Positions 31,799 through 39,582 of a stretch of DNA of 64,000 nt are shown one piece after another. Under the pieces are notes generated by a model. That model was not told where the DNA came from and did no database searches. It worked only from the letters and a program-made list of their open reading frames with translations. The stretch comes from DATLFA01 sp039934635 (GTDB taxonomy: Bacteria; Actinomycetota; Acidimicrobiia; Acidimicrobiales; WLNW01). The first letter of the stretch is position 1; every line of letters starts with the position of its first letter. Made by a program: the position numbers and the translations under genes. Where the stretch lies: contig JBDTLT010000003.1 in assembly GCA_039934635.1 (NCBI GenBank), positions 42,235 through 106,234 of the forward strand. The letters run 5' to 3'.

Positions 31799-33415
31799 TC
31801 AGCCGAGCGCCGATTGCCGCGGATACTCGTCCTCGGGGTCGGTGATGACATTGACGAGATAGGGCACCCCCGACTGGAACGCGCGGGCGAGCGCGGGGGC
31901 GAGCTCTTTCGCGTGCGTGACGATCTCACCTGCACCCCCCAGTGCTTCGACGACACGGTCGTAGCGGGTTTCCGGTCGCAGTTCGGCCGCGACGTGATAG
32001 CCGTAGAGCTTGGTCATCGGGAATTTCTCGAGTGCCCAGCATCCGTTGTTGCCCACGACGACAACCACCGGCAGACCGTGGCGCACGAGCGAGTCGATGT
32101 CGAGCAGCGAAAAGCCGGCGGCTCCGTCGCCCATCATCACGACGACCTGCCGATCGGGATGCGCAATCCGCGCGGCCATGGCGTAGCCCATGCCGGTACC
32201 GAGGCAACCGTAGGGGCCGGGGTCGAGCCAGCAGCCCGGCTCGTACGAATCGATGTACTTGCCCGCGTACGACACGAAATCCCCGCCATCGCAGACGACG
32301 ACGGCGTCGCGCTCGAGCAACTTGCGCAGCTCGCCGTAGATGCGGGTGGGTTTGATGGGGTCGCTGTCCGCGCCGAGCAACGGAGCGTCGTGGACATCGA
32401 GCGCTCGTTCCGCGTCGCGCAGGTGCGTGATCCAGGCTTCGTGGTCCTCCCGCGGCCCGCGATAGTCCGCGAATGCCTGCAGGATCAGCGCGAGATCGCC
32501 CGCTGCCGCGACAGCAGGCGTGATGTGGGTCGCGACGCGGTCGGGGTGATCGACGATGTGCGCGACCTTTGCGTCGCCAAAGCTGCCGAAGCCGACGCGA
32601 AAATCGAGCGGCGTACCGATCACCACGACCACGTCGGCATCACGTTTGAGCATCGAGCGGGAACTGCTGAACGCCAACTCGTGGTCGGCAGCCAGACACC
32701 CGCGACCGAGGCCGTTGAGATAGACGGGCACGCGCAACCATTCGGCCGCGGCGCGCAGGGCGCGCCAGGCCCCTTCGAAATAGACGTCCGAGCCCGCGAT
32801 GATTGCGGGTCGTTGTGCCGTGGCGATCATCGCCGCGGCACGCGCTACCGCATCGCTGTCGGCCTCGGGTCGCCGCGGGGGCGGGCGATCGGGCAACACG
32901 ACGGTCGCGCGGTCGTAGATGACGTCGATCGGTATGTCGACGAAGACGGGGCCGCGATGGGCGGTGGCGGCGGTCTCGGCCGCGGTGTGCATCACGTCGG
33001 CGATGGCGCTCGTCTCGCCGATCGTTGTGGCGAGCTTGGTGATCGGCGCCATCACGGGCACGTGATCGAACTCTTGTAACGCGCCCCTGCCCCACCCGCG
33101 GTTGCCGGCGCGCCCGCCGATCACCACGAGGGGCGACCCGTTGAACCACGCGGTCGTCGTGGCGCTCACGCCGTTGGTCACGCCCGGCCCCGCGGTCAGC
33201 GCGACGACACCGGGTCGGCGCGTCAGCTTGGCCATCGCCTCGGCCGCAAACGTGGCCGTCTGCTCGTGGCGCACGTCGATCAGCCTCACCGCGCCGCTGA
33301 CGGCCGCGTCATAGAGCGGAAAGATGTGGCCGCCTGACAGCGTGAAGAGCTCCTCGACGCCAAAGCGACGCAGCGCGGCCAGGGCCAGCTCTCCCCCATG
33401 CCCCGTGATCTCCAT
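31799..33415 (-). CDS. Thiamine-diphosphate-dependent lyase/decarboxylase (oxalyl-CoA decarboxylase / 2-hydroxyacyl-CoA lyase-like)
   Basis: 538 aa. PYR domain with the activating Glu51 in VRHEQTATFAAEAMAK, a central domain (about 185-330) and a PP domain with the ThDP signature MMGDGAAGFSLLDIDSLVRH to VVGNNGCWALEK. DPGPYGCLGTGMGYAMAARI resembles the loop of the oxalyl-CoA decarboxylase/HACL group, but acetolactate synthase-type and benzoylformate decarboxylase-type enzymes share parts of it. No separate regulatory subunit gene is present, which speaks against IlvB. With the CoA-transferase next door it could activate and then cleave a 2-oxo or 2-hydroxy acid as its CoA ester. ATG 33415; a TAGGGT box lies 8 nt upstream. 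Confidence 0.85.
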   Translation of the reverse strand: MEITGHGGELALAALRRFGVEELFTLSGGHIFPLYDAAVSGAVRLIDVRHEQTATFAAEAMAKLTRRPGVVALTAGPGVTNGVSATTTAWFNGSPLVVIGGRAGNRGWGRGALQEFDHVPVMAPITKLATTIGETSAIADVMHTAAETAATAHRGPVFVDIPIDVIYDRATVVLPDRPPPRRPEADSDAVARAAAMIATAQRPAIIAGSDVYFEGAWRALRAAAEWLRVPVYLNGLGRGCLAADHELAFSSSRSMLKRDADVVVVIGTPLDFRVGFGSFGDAKVAHIVDHPDRVATHITPAVAAAGDLALILQAFADYRGPREDHEAWITHLRDAERALDVHDAPLLGADSDPIKPTRIYGELRKLLERDAVVVCDGGDFVSYAGKYIDSYEPGCWLDPGPYGCLGTGMGYAMAARIAHPDRQVVVMMGDGAAGFSLLDIDSLVRHGLPVVVVVGNNGCWALEKFPMTKLYGYHVAAELRPETRYDRVVEALGGAGEIVTHAKELAPALARAFQSGVPYLVNVITDPEDEYPRQSALG

Positions 33416-33423
33416 GGGGCGTC

Positions 33424-33429
33424 ACCCTA
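33424..33429 (-). promoter_or_regulatory. -10 box, thiamine-diphosphate lyase
   Basis: TAGGGT on the minus strand, 8 nt before ATG 33415. Probably drives the lyase and the fused CoA-transferase. Confidence 0.4.
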
Positions 33430-33446
33430 GAGTGCCGCTACCCGGA

Positions 33447-33456
33447 CCGCTCGGGC
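33447..33456 (-). repeat. Dispersed repeat, copy G (partial)
   Basis: Core GCCCGAGCGG on the minus strand; lies in the 97-bp divergent region between the lyase and PAP2 genes. Confidence 0.4.
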
Positions 33457-33512
33457 GCACGATGCCGCGGTTTCGTAAGGAACTGCCCAGCTCGCCCGGA
33501 GGACGCTAACGT

Positions 33513-34358
33513 GTGCCGCCGATGCAGAGCGATGTGAGCGCATCGAGCGACTTGGTCGCCCCACGAACGACTACCGAGACCTCGGTGGTTCCGACGCTGC
33601 GATTGCGGTGGTGGCGCGAAGTCGGCATCGTCGCCAGCTTCTACGGCATCTACACGGCGGTCCGCAATCTGTTCGGTTCGGCGTCGGTGAGCCCCGACCA
33701 CGCACTCGAGCACGCCCAGCAGGTCATCCGCCTCGAGCGCGCGGTCGGCCTGTTCCATGAGCAAACGGTGCAGGGATGGTTCCTCGGCTGGTCGTGGTTC
33801 ATGTGGTTCTGGAACGTCTTCTACGGGACGTTCCACTTCGTCGTCACGATCGCCGCGCTGCTCTACCTGTTCCATCGGGTGCCCGATCGATACCGCCAGT
33901 GGCGCAACACCCTCGCCGCCACGACCGCGTTGGCCCTGATCGGCTTCAGCCTCTACCCACTGATGCCGCCCCGACTACTCAGCGTGTGCGGGGAGTACGG
34001 GGGCTGCACGAACACCAGCTTCGTCGACACGCTGCAGCGCTTCGGCGGGCTCTGGTCGTTCGATTCGGGCACGATGCAGTCGATATCCAACCAGTACGCC
34101 GCGATGCCGAGCCTTCACTTTGCGTGGTCGACGTGGTGCTGGCTCGCCCTGCGACCGGTCGTCCAACGGCGATCCGTGCGAGTCGCACTGGCGGTCTACC
34201 CCTGGCTCACGCTCTTCGCCATCGTGGTCACGGCCAATCACTTCTGGATCGACGCCGCGGGCGGGGCGTTGGCCCTGGCCGTCGGCTACGCGTTCGGGTC
34301 GGTCATCACCCGTGCCGCGGCCCGCTGGCGCCTGTCTGGCGCTCTGTCGATCCGCTGA
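33513..34358 (+). CDS. PAP2-superfamily membrane protein (inositol-phosphoceramide synthase-like)
   Basis: 281 aa from GTG 33513, with a GGAGGA site (33498-33503) at 9-nt spacing; the in-frame ATG 33522 is too far from it. About six hydrophobic segments. The PAP2 motifs are present: YAAMPSLHFAWSTWC (PSxxxxH variant) and ANHFWIDAAGG (SRxxxxxHxxxD variant with His and Asp). The long YPLMPPRLL before them and the NVFYGTFHF segment match the PAP2_3 branch that includes Aur1-like inositol phosphotransferases and actinobacterial lipid phosphatases. It probably acts on a lipid phosphate or transfers a phospho-head group at the membrane. It is 55 nt upstream of dxs in the same direction. Confidence 0.88.
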   Translation: MPPMQSDVSASSDLVAPRTTTETSVVPTLRLRWWREVGIVASFYGIYTAVRNLFGSASVSPDHALEHAQQVIRLERAVGLFHEQTVQGWFLGWSWFMWFWNVFYGTFHFVVTIAALLYLFHRVPDRYRQWRNTLAATTALALIGFSLYPLMPPRLLSVCGEYGGCTNTSFVDTLQRFGGLWSFDSGTMQSISNQYAAMPSLHFAWSTWCWLALRPVVQRRSVRVALAVYPWLTLFAIVVTANHFWIDAAGGALALAVGYAFGSVITRAAARWRLSGALSIR

Positions 34359-34400
34359 GTTCCCCTCGCCCGGCGACGGCGGAGCAGTCGTCCCGGGGGT

Positions 34401-34406
34401 TAGCCT
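34401..34406 (+). promoter_or_regulatory. -10 box, dxs
   Basis: TAGCCT, 7 nt before ATG 34414; leaderless start. Confidence 0.5.
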
Positions 34407-34413
34407 GGAACGG

Positions 34414-36243
34414 ATGCTGCTGCTCGAGTCGATTCGCGAACCCGCCGACCTGAAGCGCCTCACGAACGACGAACTCGTCACCTTGGCCGAAGAACTGCGC
34501 CAGGCGATCGTCAGCACCGTCTCGTCGACCGGTGGTCACCTGGGATCCAACCTCGGTGTCGTCGAGTTGACCCTGGCGTTGCATCGTGTCTTCGCTTCGC
34601 CGCGCGATGTCATTTTATGGGACGTCGGCCACCAGGCGTACGTGCACAAGTTGGTCACCGGTCGCTATCGCGACTTCGCCTCGCTGCGTCAGGACGGCGG
34701 ACTGTCCGGCTATCCGTCACGGTCCGAGTCCGTACACGACTGGATCGAGAACAGCCACGCGTCGACCGTGCTCGGCTACGCGCACGGCATCGCTACCGCG
34801 TTGCAAGCGCAAGGCCACACCGAGCGCCGCGTCGTGGCGGTGATCGGCGATGGGTCGATGACCGGAGGCATGGCCTTCGAAGGCCTCAACAATCTCGGCC
34901 ACTCCGAGTGCAACGTCACCATCGTGCTCAACGACAACGGACGGTCCTACGCACCCACGATCTCCAAGCTGTCCGAGAGCCTGGTCAACATCCGGTCCAA
35001 CCCCGTCTACATGCGCCGGCAAGAACGCATCGAGCATTTGGCCAAAAAGTTCCCGTGGCTCGGTGAAAAACTGGACCGCAGCATCAACGCCACCAAGCTG
35101 GCGATCCGGGCCATGTGGGAGCCGCCGGCGTTCTTCGAAAACCTCGGCATTCGTTACATGGGCCCGTTCGATGGTCACGACGTGTCCGCGCTCGAAAAGG
35201 CGTTGCACAACGCGTCCAAGTTCGAGGGCCCCGTCGTCGTGCACGTGCTGACGCAAAAAGGTCGCGGCTACGGCCCCGCCGAAAACGACCCGATCAAGAA
35301 CATGCACGACCTGTCCGAGCTCAAGCCGGGCAGCTACACCGCAGCGTTCGGTGAGGCGATCGTCAAGCTCGGCGAAGAACATCCCGAGCTCGTCGCCATC
35401 ACGGCCGCCATGCCCGACTCGACCGGCTTGTTGCCGTTCATGGACCGCTTTCCCAACCGTTGCTTCGATGTCGGCATCGCCGAGCAACATGCGGTCACCG
35501 CCGCGGCCGGCATGGCGATGGGGGGCCTGCGACCGATCGTCGCCGTGTATTCGACGTTCATGACCCGCGCCGTCGATCAAGTGATGTACGACGTCGGGCT
35601 GCACAAGCTGCCCGTGGTGTTTTGCCTCGACCGCGCGGGGGTCACCGGTGACGACGGGCCATCACACCACGGTGTGCTCGACATGGTGCTGTTCACCAAG
35701 GTGCCGGGCATGACGGTGTTCGCGCCCTCGTCGTATCAAGAATTGCAAGTGATGCTGGCTGACGCCTTCGAGCTCGACGGCCCGGCAGTCATCCGCTGGC
35801 CCAAGACCGCGGCGCGTACGGCCCACGAATGGGAAGTCGGCCACGGTCTCAAAGCACGGCGTCTGCGCAAGGGCAGTGAGATCTGCATCGTGTCGGTGGG
35901 CAAGATGCTCGACGCGGCCGAGCAGGCCGCGACCGCACTCGAAGACGAAGGCGTGTCGGTGACGCTGTGGGACGCTCGCGTCGTCGCGCCGCTCGACCCC
36001 GCGATGATCGAAGACGCCGCCACGCACCGGGCGGTCATCACCGTCGAAGACGGACTACGCGCCGGCGGCGCGGGTGAGGCGATGCGCGATGCGATCGAAG
36101 CGCGGCACACCGCGTCGATCGTCAACGTGATGGGCATCCCCACGATGTTCATCGCGCAGGGCAAGCCCGATGTGATCCTCGCCGGCCTGGGCCTCGACGC
36201 CAACGGCATCACCGCCGCGGCGCGCGAGATGCTGGCGCGCTGA
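34414..36243 (+). CDS. dxs: 1-deoxy-D-xylulose-5-phosphate synthase
   Basis: 609 aa from ATG 34414, fixed by a TAGCCT box 7 nt upstream; the open frame goes on to 34120 inside PAP2 and is not used. DXS joins pyruvate and glyceraldehyde 3-phosphate with thiamine diphosphate, the first step of the MEP isoprenoid pathway. Motifs: STGGHLGSNLGVVELTLALH, ThDP/Mg site VIGDGSMTGGMAFEGLNN to NDNGRS, GPFDGHD, the transketolase-like FDVGIAEQHAVTAAAGMA with the catalytic Glu, and DRAGVTGDDGPSHHGVLD. The length and order are normal. It is the only MEP gene in the window. Confidence 0.97.
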   Translation: MLLLESIREPADLKRLTNDELVTLAEELRQAIVSTVSSTGGHLGSNLGVVELTLALHRVFASPRDVILWDVGHQAYVHKLVTGRYRDFASLRQDGGLSGYPSRSESVHDWIENSHASTVLGYAHGIATALQAQGHTERRVVAVIGDGSMTGGMAFEGLNNLGHSECNVTIVLNDNGRSYAPTISKLSESLVNIRSNPVYMRRQERIEHLAKKFPWLGEKLDRSINATKLAIRAMWEPPAFFENLGIRYMGPFDGHDVSALEKALHNASKFEGPVVVHVLTQKGRGYGPAENDPIKNMHDLSELKPGSYTAAFGEAIVKLGEEHPELVAITAAMPDSTGLLPFMDRFPNRCFDVGIAEQHAVTAAAGMAMGGLRPIVAVYSTFMTRAVDQVMYDVGLHKLPVVFCLDRAGVTGDDGPSHHGVLDMVLFTKVPGMTVFAPSSYQELQVMLADAFELDGPAVIRWPKTAARTAHEWEVGHGLKARRLRKGSEICIVSVGKMLDAAEQAATALEDEGVSVTLWDARVVAPLDPAMIEDAATHRAVITVEDGLRAGGAGEAMRDAIEARHTASIVNVMGIPTMFIAQGKPDVILAGLGLDANGITAAAREMLAR

Positions 36244-36249
36244 CCGGGC

Positions 36250-36259
36250 GGGCCGCTCA
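36250..36259 (-). repeat. Dispersed repeat, copy H (partial)
   Basis: Minus strand TGAGCGGCCC overlaps the nfuA stop codon and lies between convergent dxs and nfuA; it resembles the copy at 38751. Confidence 0.35.
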
Positions 36260-36889
36260 GCTGTAAAAGGGGTTTTCGCCCTGGGCGTGGTTGGTCGCGT
36301 CGACCACTTCACGCACCGCAGGGATCGCTTCGAGGATCATCTTCTTGATGCCCTCCGACAACGTGAGCGCGCTCATCGAGCAACCCTGACATCCGCCACC
36401 CATCGTGACGTAGACCGAATCGCCGTCGACGCCCACGAGCGTGGCAAAGCCGCCGTGTGCGGCCAATGACGGGTTGATGCGCTGCTCGAGCAATTGGCTG
36501 ACTTGCTCGGCAACATCACCGGTGAGCTCGAGGGGGCCGGCACCGGCGAGCGGATCGGGACGGTTGGGATTGCGGATGACGAGACCGCCCTGGCGAGGGT
36601 TGGACGGCACATCGAGGGTGGAGCCCCGCAAAGCATCGGCGGACGCCGCGGGGATCATCACGGAGAGGCCGTTGACCTCGTAGACGACATCGTCGGGATC
36701 GGCTTCGGTGATGGTCTCGAACGACAGGTCGTAGGCGTACTCGACACCATGGTTGCCCGTGACCTCGATGCGCAGACCGAGCGTCTCGGGCTCTTCCTCT
36801 TCGCTCAGGATCTCGAGGATCTTGGCGTGCGCAGCATCGCTGACGTGCACGATGAGATCGGTGTCGGTGCTCGTTGACTCAGTCGCCAT
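36257..36889 (-). CDS. nfuA: NfuA-type iron-sulfur carrier protein
   Basis: 210 aa from ATG 36889, fixed by TAACCT 7 nt upstream; an earlier GTG at 36910 has no such box. The N-terminal half (VSDAAHAKILEILSEEEEPE, TGNHGVEYAYDL) is a degenerate A-type (IscA-like) domain without cysteines, as in E. coli NfuA. The C-terminal NifU domain (LLEQRINPSLAAHGGFATLV) carries GGGCQGCSMSALTLSEGIKK with the CxxC pair that bridges a [4Fe-4S] cluster in a homodimer. It delivers clusters to apo-proteins in the cytosol. Many Actinobacteria have only a short NifU-C protein, so the two-domain form is worth noting. Confidence 0.93.
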   Translation of the reverse strand: MATESTSTDTDLIVHVSDAAHAKILEILSEEEEPETLGLRIEVTGNHGVEYAYDLSFETITEADPDDVVYEVNGLSVMIPAASADALRGSTLDVPSNPRQGGLVIRNPNRPDPLAGAGPLELTGDVAEQVSQLLEQRINPSLAAHGGFATLVGVDGDSVYVTMGGGCQGCSMSALTLSEGIKKMILEAIPAVREVVDATNHAQGENPFYS

Positions 36890-36896
36890 AGCGCTC

Positions 36897-36902
36897 AGGT
36901 TA
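36897..36902 (-). promoter_or_regulatory. -10 box, nfuA
   Basis: TAACCT on the minus strand, 7 nt before ATG 36889. Confidence 0.45.
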
Positions 36903-36922
36903 CTCGGCACCCACTCGATTAC

Positions 36923-38719
36923 TCACTCGATGGCTTCGAGGTCGCTCGCCACTTCGAGCCACTGCTCCTCGAGTACGTGCAAGCACTCGACCACGTGGGC
37001 GAACGCCGATGCTGCGGCCTGACGGTCGCGGTGATCACCTTCACCCAAGCGGGCCTCGAGGTCGGCCCGTTGGGTGAGCAACGGCTGCATCTCCTTGTCG
37101 ATCGTCCGCAGTCGATGGCGCAGTGTCGACGCGCTGGCCGCCCGCACCTTGCCCGGCTTTCCTGCGCCGCCGTCGGCCACTCGGGCTTTGGCATCGCCGG
37201 CCGCGCCGGCCTTGGCGTCGCGGGGTCGCGCCGTTCCTACGCGCCGGTTTCGCTGACGTTCCGCGACCCACGCCTCGGCACCCCCCGGGTAACGCGCCGG
37301 CCGCCGCCCCGGGTCGAAGACGATGACGTCGTCGCACGTACGGTCGAGCAGTGCGCGATCGTGCGAGACGATCACCGCCGCGCCGGGCCAGTCGTCGAGA
37401 AAGTCCTCGAGCGCCCGCAGTGTGTCGAGATCGAGATCGTTCGTCGGCTCGTCGAGCAGCAAGACGTTGGGTCGTTCGAGCAGCGTCAGCAACAATTGCA
37501 ACCGCCGCCGTTCGCCACCCGACAACAACGAGATCGGCGCCCGTTGCGCGTCATCGTCGAACCAGAAACGTTCCATCAACTTGCGATCGCGCCAATCGAC
37601 TTCGCCTTTGTCGCCGACGAGTGCGGCGCGCACGGTGATCGACGGATCGAGACTGCGCGAACGCTGGTCGTAGTAACCGAGGCGCACTGTCGGGCCTCGC
37701 ACGACGCGACCCTCGGTCGGGTCGAGCCGGCCGGCCATGATCTCGAGCGCCGTGCTCTTGCCGCTGCCGTTGGGGCCGACGATGCCGAGACGCTCGCGAC
37801 GGTCGAGCGCGAGGTCGAGGCCAGCGAACACCGGCAACGAATCGAACCGGTGGCCGACCCCCTGCAACTCGATGACGAGGTCGCCGAGCCGCGGTGTCGC
37901 CGAGTCGACATCGGAGAGGTTCAGGTCGAGCGCGGCGCGGCTATCCGCCCGGATCTGCGAGCTGTCGATCAGGGCGGTCGCCCGTTCGACGCGCGCGCGT
38001 TGCTTTGTGGACCGTGCCGGTGCTCCGCGACGAAGCCACGCCAATTCGCGACGCGCGAGATTGCGCCGCGACGCCTCTTGCGTTGCTTCTTGATCGGCTC
38101 GTTGCTGGCGCGCCTCGAGATAGCCGCCGTAGCCCGTCTGATAGACGAACAGCTGACCGTGGTCGATCTCGGCGATACGGGTCGTGACGCGATCGAGCAC
38201 GAAACGGTCGTGGGTGATCAAGACCAATCCGCCGCGGAACACGGCGAGGTGTTCTTCGAGCCACGCGATCGCATCGATGTCGAGATGGTTGGTCGGCTCG
38301 TCGAGTACGAGCAGATCACTTTCGTGCACGAGTGCCGAGGCCAGCGCCACTCGCTTGGCTTCGCCTCCGGACAGCGACGCAACGTCGGCGTCGAACAGCG
38401 ACGCGATACCCAGCCGATCGGCGATCGCTTCGCCCTGCCACGCGTCGAAACCATCGCCCGAAAGCACGCTGCGCACGGTGCCAGGTGGCAGTGGCGACGC
38501 CTGATCGAGCATCGTCACGCGGACGTCTCGGCCCCGTCGCACGACGCCCGACTCCGGCGTCACGGCGCCGACGAGCACGCGCGCGAGCGTCGATTTGCCG
38601 CTGCCGTTGAGGCCCACGATGGCAAGGCGATCACCGGTGCTGAGCGTCAGCGAGACGTTGTCGAACAACGGCCGCTCGGGCCGGCTCATGCTCACGCCTT
38701 GGGCATCGACGAGGATCAT
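36923..38719 (-). CDS. ABC-F family ATPase (Uup-like)
   Basis: 598 aa with two ABC domains and no membrane segment. Site 1: GLNGSGKSTLARVL, signature LSGGEAKRVALA, Walker B LLVLDEPTNHLDI. Site 2: GPNGSGKSTALEI, LLSGGERRRLQLLL, LLLDEPTNDLDL. The linker between them (about 190-280, with the basic RQQRADQEATQEASRRNLAR) is of ABC-F size, and a C-terminal Ala/Arg/Lys-rich coiled-coil tail (about 500-598) resembles the DNA-binding tail of Uup. ABC-F proteins act on ribosomes or, for Uup, in DNA branch processing and translation quality. ATG 38719 has TAGCCT 7 nt upstream. Copy D of the dispersed repeat lies in its first codons. Confidence 0.94.
   Translation of the reverse strand: MILVDAQGVSMSRPERPLFDNVSLTLSTGDRLAIVGLNGSGKSTLARVLVGAVTPESGVVRRGRDVRVTMLDQASPLPPGTVRSVLSGDGFDAWQGEAIADRLGIASLFDADVASLSGGEAKRVALASALVHESDLLVLDEPTNHLDIDAIAWLEEHLAVFRGGLVLITHDRFVLDRVTTRIAEIDHGQLFVYQTGYGGYLEARQQRADQEATQEASRRNLARRELAWLRRGAPARSTKQRARVERATALIDSSQIRADSRAALDLNLSDVDSATPRLGDLVIELQGVGHRFDSLPVFAGLDLALDRRERLGIVGPNGSGKSTALEIMAGRLDPTEGRVVRGPTVRLGYYDQRSRSLDPSITVRAALVGDKGEVDWRDRKLMERFWFDDDAQRAPISLLSGGERRRLQLLLTLLERPNVLLLDEPTNDLDLDTLRALEDFLDDWPGAAVIVSHDRALLDRTCDDVIVFDPGRRPARYPGGAEAWVAERQRNRRVGTARPRDAKAGAAGDAKARVADGGAGKPGKVRAASASTLRHRLRTIDKEMQPLLTQRADLEARLGEGDHRDRQAAASAFAHVVECLHVLEEQWLEVASDLEAIE
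38670..38682 (-). repeat. Dispersed palindromic repeat, copy D
   Basis: Minus strand GGCCCGAGCGGCC, in the N-terminal codons of the ABC-F gene (SRPERP). Confidence 0.5.
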
Positions 38720-38726
38720 TGCGACG

Positions 38727-38732
38727 AGGCTA
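38727..38732 (-). promoter_or_regulatory. -10 box, ABC-F ATPase
   Basis: TAGCCT on the minus strand, 7 nt before ATG 38719. Confidence 0.5.
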
Positions 38733-38750
38733 GGGCGAAGCCCAGCGCCT

Positions 38751-38766
38751 GAGCGGCCCCCGGCAG
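38751..38766 (+). repeat. Dispersed repeat, copy F
   Basis: GAGCGGCCCCCGGCAG; its reverse complement occurs exactly at 60228-60243 upstream of mutM. Lies between the divergent ABC-F and crotonase genes. Confidence 0.55.
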
Positions 38767-38789
38767 AGCGGAACGGAGGACGGGGATAC

Positions 38790-38795
38790 TAGGGT
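38790..38795 (+). promoter_or_regulatory. -10 box, crotonase gene
   Basis: TAGGGT, 8 nt before ATG 38804; no ribosome site. Confidence 0.4.
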
Positions 38796-38803
38796 CGCGC
38801 CCG

Positions 38804-39511
38804 ATGAGCGACGACCAACCGATCACCTCTTCTCGCGATGGCGACGTCGCGATCGTGCGCATGGACGATGGCAAGGCCAACGCGCTTTCACACGCCTCCA
38901 TCGATGCGTTCAACACGGCGCTCGACGCCGCCGAACGCGACGCCGGTGCGGTCGTCGTCGTCGGGCGCCCTGGTCGTTTCTGCGCCGGGTTCGATCTGTC
39001 GGTCATCAATGCCGGCCCGGCCGAGACGCAGGCCTTGGTGCGGCGGGGCGGCGAATTGGCATTGCGCCTTTTCATGTTCCCGCGCCCGGTTGTCGCCGCC
39101 TGCACGGGTCATGCACTCGCCGCAGGGGCAATCATCTTGATGGCATCCGATCATCGTGTCGGCGCGCAAGGCCCGTTCAAGATCGGATTGAACGAGGTGT
39201 CGATCGGTTTGCCACTGCCGATCTATCTCACCGAACTCGCGCAGCAACGGTTGTCACGACGGCATTTGACCGCGGCGACGATGCTCGCCCACATATTCGA
39301 ACCCGACACCGCACTCGACGCCGGCTTCTTCGACGAAGTCGTCGATGCCGACGACGTCGAAGCAACCGCGATTGCCCGCGCGCAACACTTTGCGAGCACA
39401 TTGAATCAGCGGGCTTTCGCGGCGTCGCGCGAACCGCTACGCGGTCCCGCGGCAGAGCGCATCGCGTCGACGATGACCAGCGACATCGCCCGGTTCTTCG
39501 TCGACCGCTAG
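38804..39511 (+). CDS. Enoyl-CoA hydratase/isomerase (crotonase) family protein
   Basis: 235 aa, slightly short for the family. Fold motifs: VAIVRMDDGKANALSH, the CoA-oxyanion strand GRPGRFCAGFDLSVI, CTGHALAAGAIILMASDHRVG, FKIGLNEVSIGLPLPIY and AGFFDEVVDADDV. The hydratase Glu pair of rat ECH1 (one in the AC..G.A.GGG..L loop, one in the following E-x-x-x-G helix) is only partly kept: GAIILMAS lacks an acidic residue, while NEVSIGLPL has Glu. This pattern is often seen in crotonases that act as isomerases, hydrolases or with altered mechanisms. A long hairpin follows the stop. Cytosolic; pathway unknown. Confidence 0.9.
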   Translation: MSDDQPITSSRDGDVAIVRMDDGKANALSHASIDAFNTALDAAERDAGAVVVVGRPGRFCAGFDLSVINAGPAETQALVRRGGELALRLFMFPRPVVAACTGHALAAGAIILMASDHRVGAQGPFKIGLNEVSIGLPLPIYLTELAQQRLSRRHLTAATMLAHIFEPDTALDAGFFDEVVDADDVEATAIARAQHFASTLNQRAFAASREPLRGPAAERIASTMTSDIARFFVDR

Positions 39512-39525
39512 CGGACGCGCACCCG

Positions 39526-39556
39526 CGATTCTCGCCGGCCGCGCCGCCGAGAATCG
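39526..39556 (+). terminator. Long stem-loop after the crotonase gene
   Basis: CGATTCTCG (39526-39534) pairs with CGAGAATCG (39548-39556), and an inner CGGC/GCCG extends the stem after a C-C mismatch. It begins 15 nt past the stop and ends before the next gene's -10 box. Only TTCGG follows. Confidence 0.55.
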
Positions 39557-39569
39557 TTCGGCCAACAGC

Positions 39570-39575
39570 TACCCT
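39570..39575 (+). promoter_or_regulatory. -10 box, septum-formation-domain gene
   Basis: TACCCT, 7 nt before ATG 39583. Confidence 0.45.
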
Positions 39576-39582
39576 CTTGGCC

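Noticed and set aside
28964..33079. A 1371-codon open frame on the plus strand
   Set aside because: It lies opposite the fused CoA-transferase and ThDP lyase, which have full family motifs on the minus strand. The long frame is a by-product of high GC and third-position bias; its protein has no recognisable domain.
34120..36243. 707-codon version of dxs
   Set aside because: The extra N-terminus reads through the PAP2 gene; ATG 34414 follows a -10 box by 7 nt and gives the normal length.
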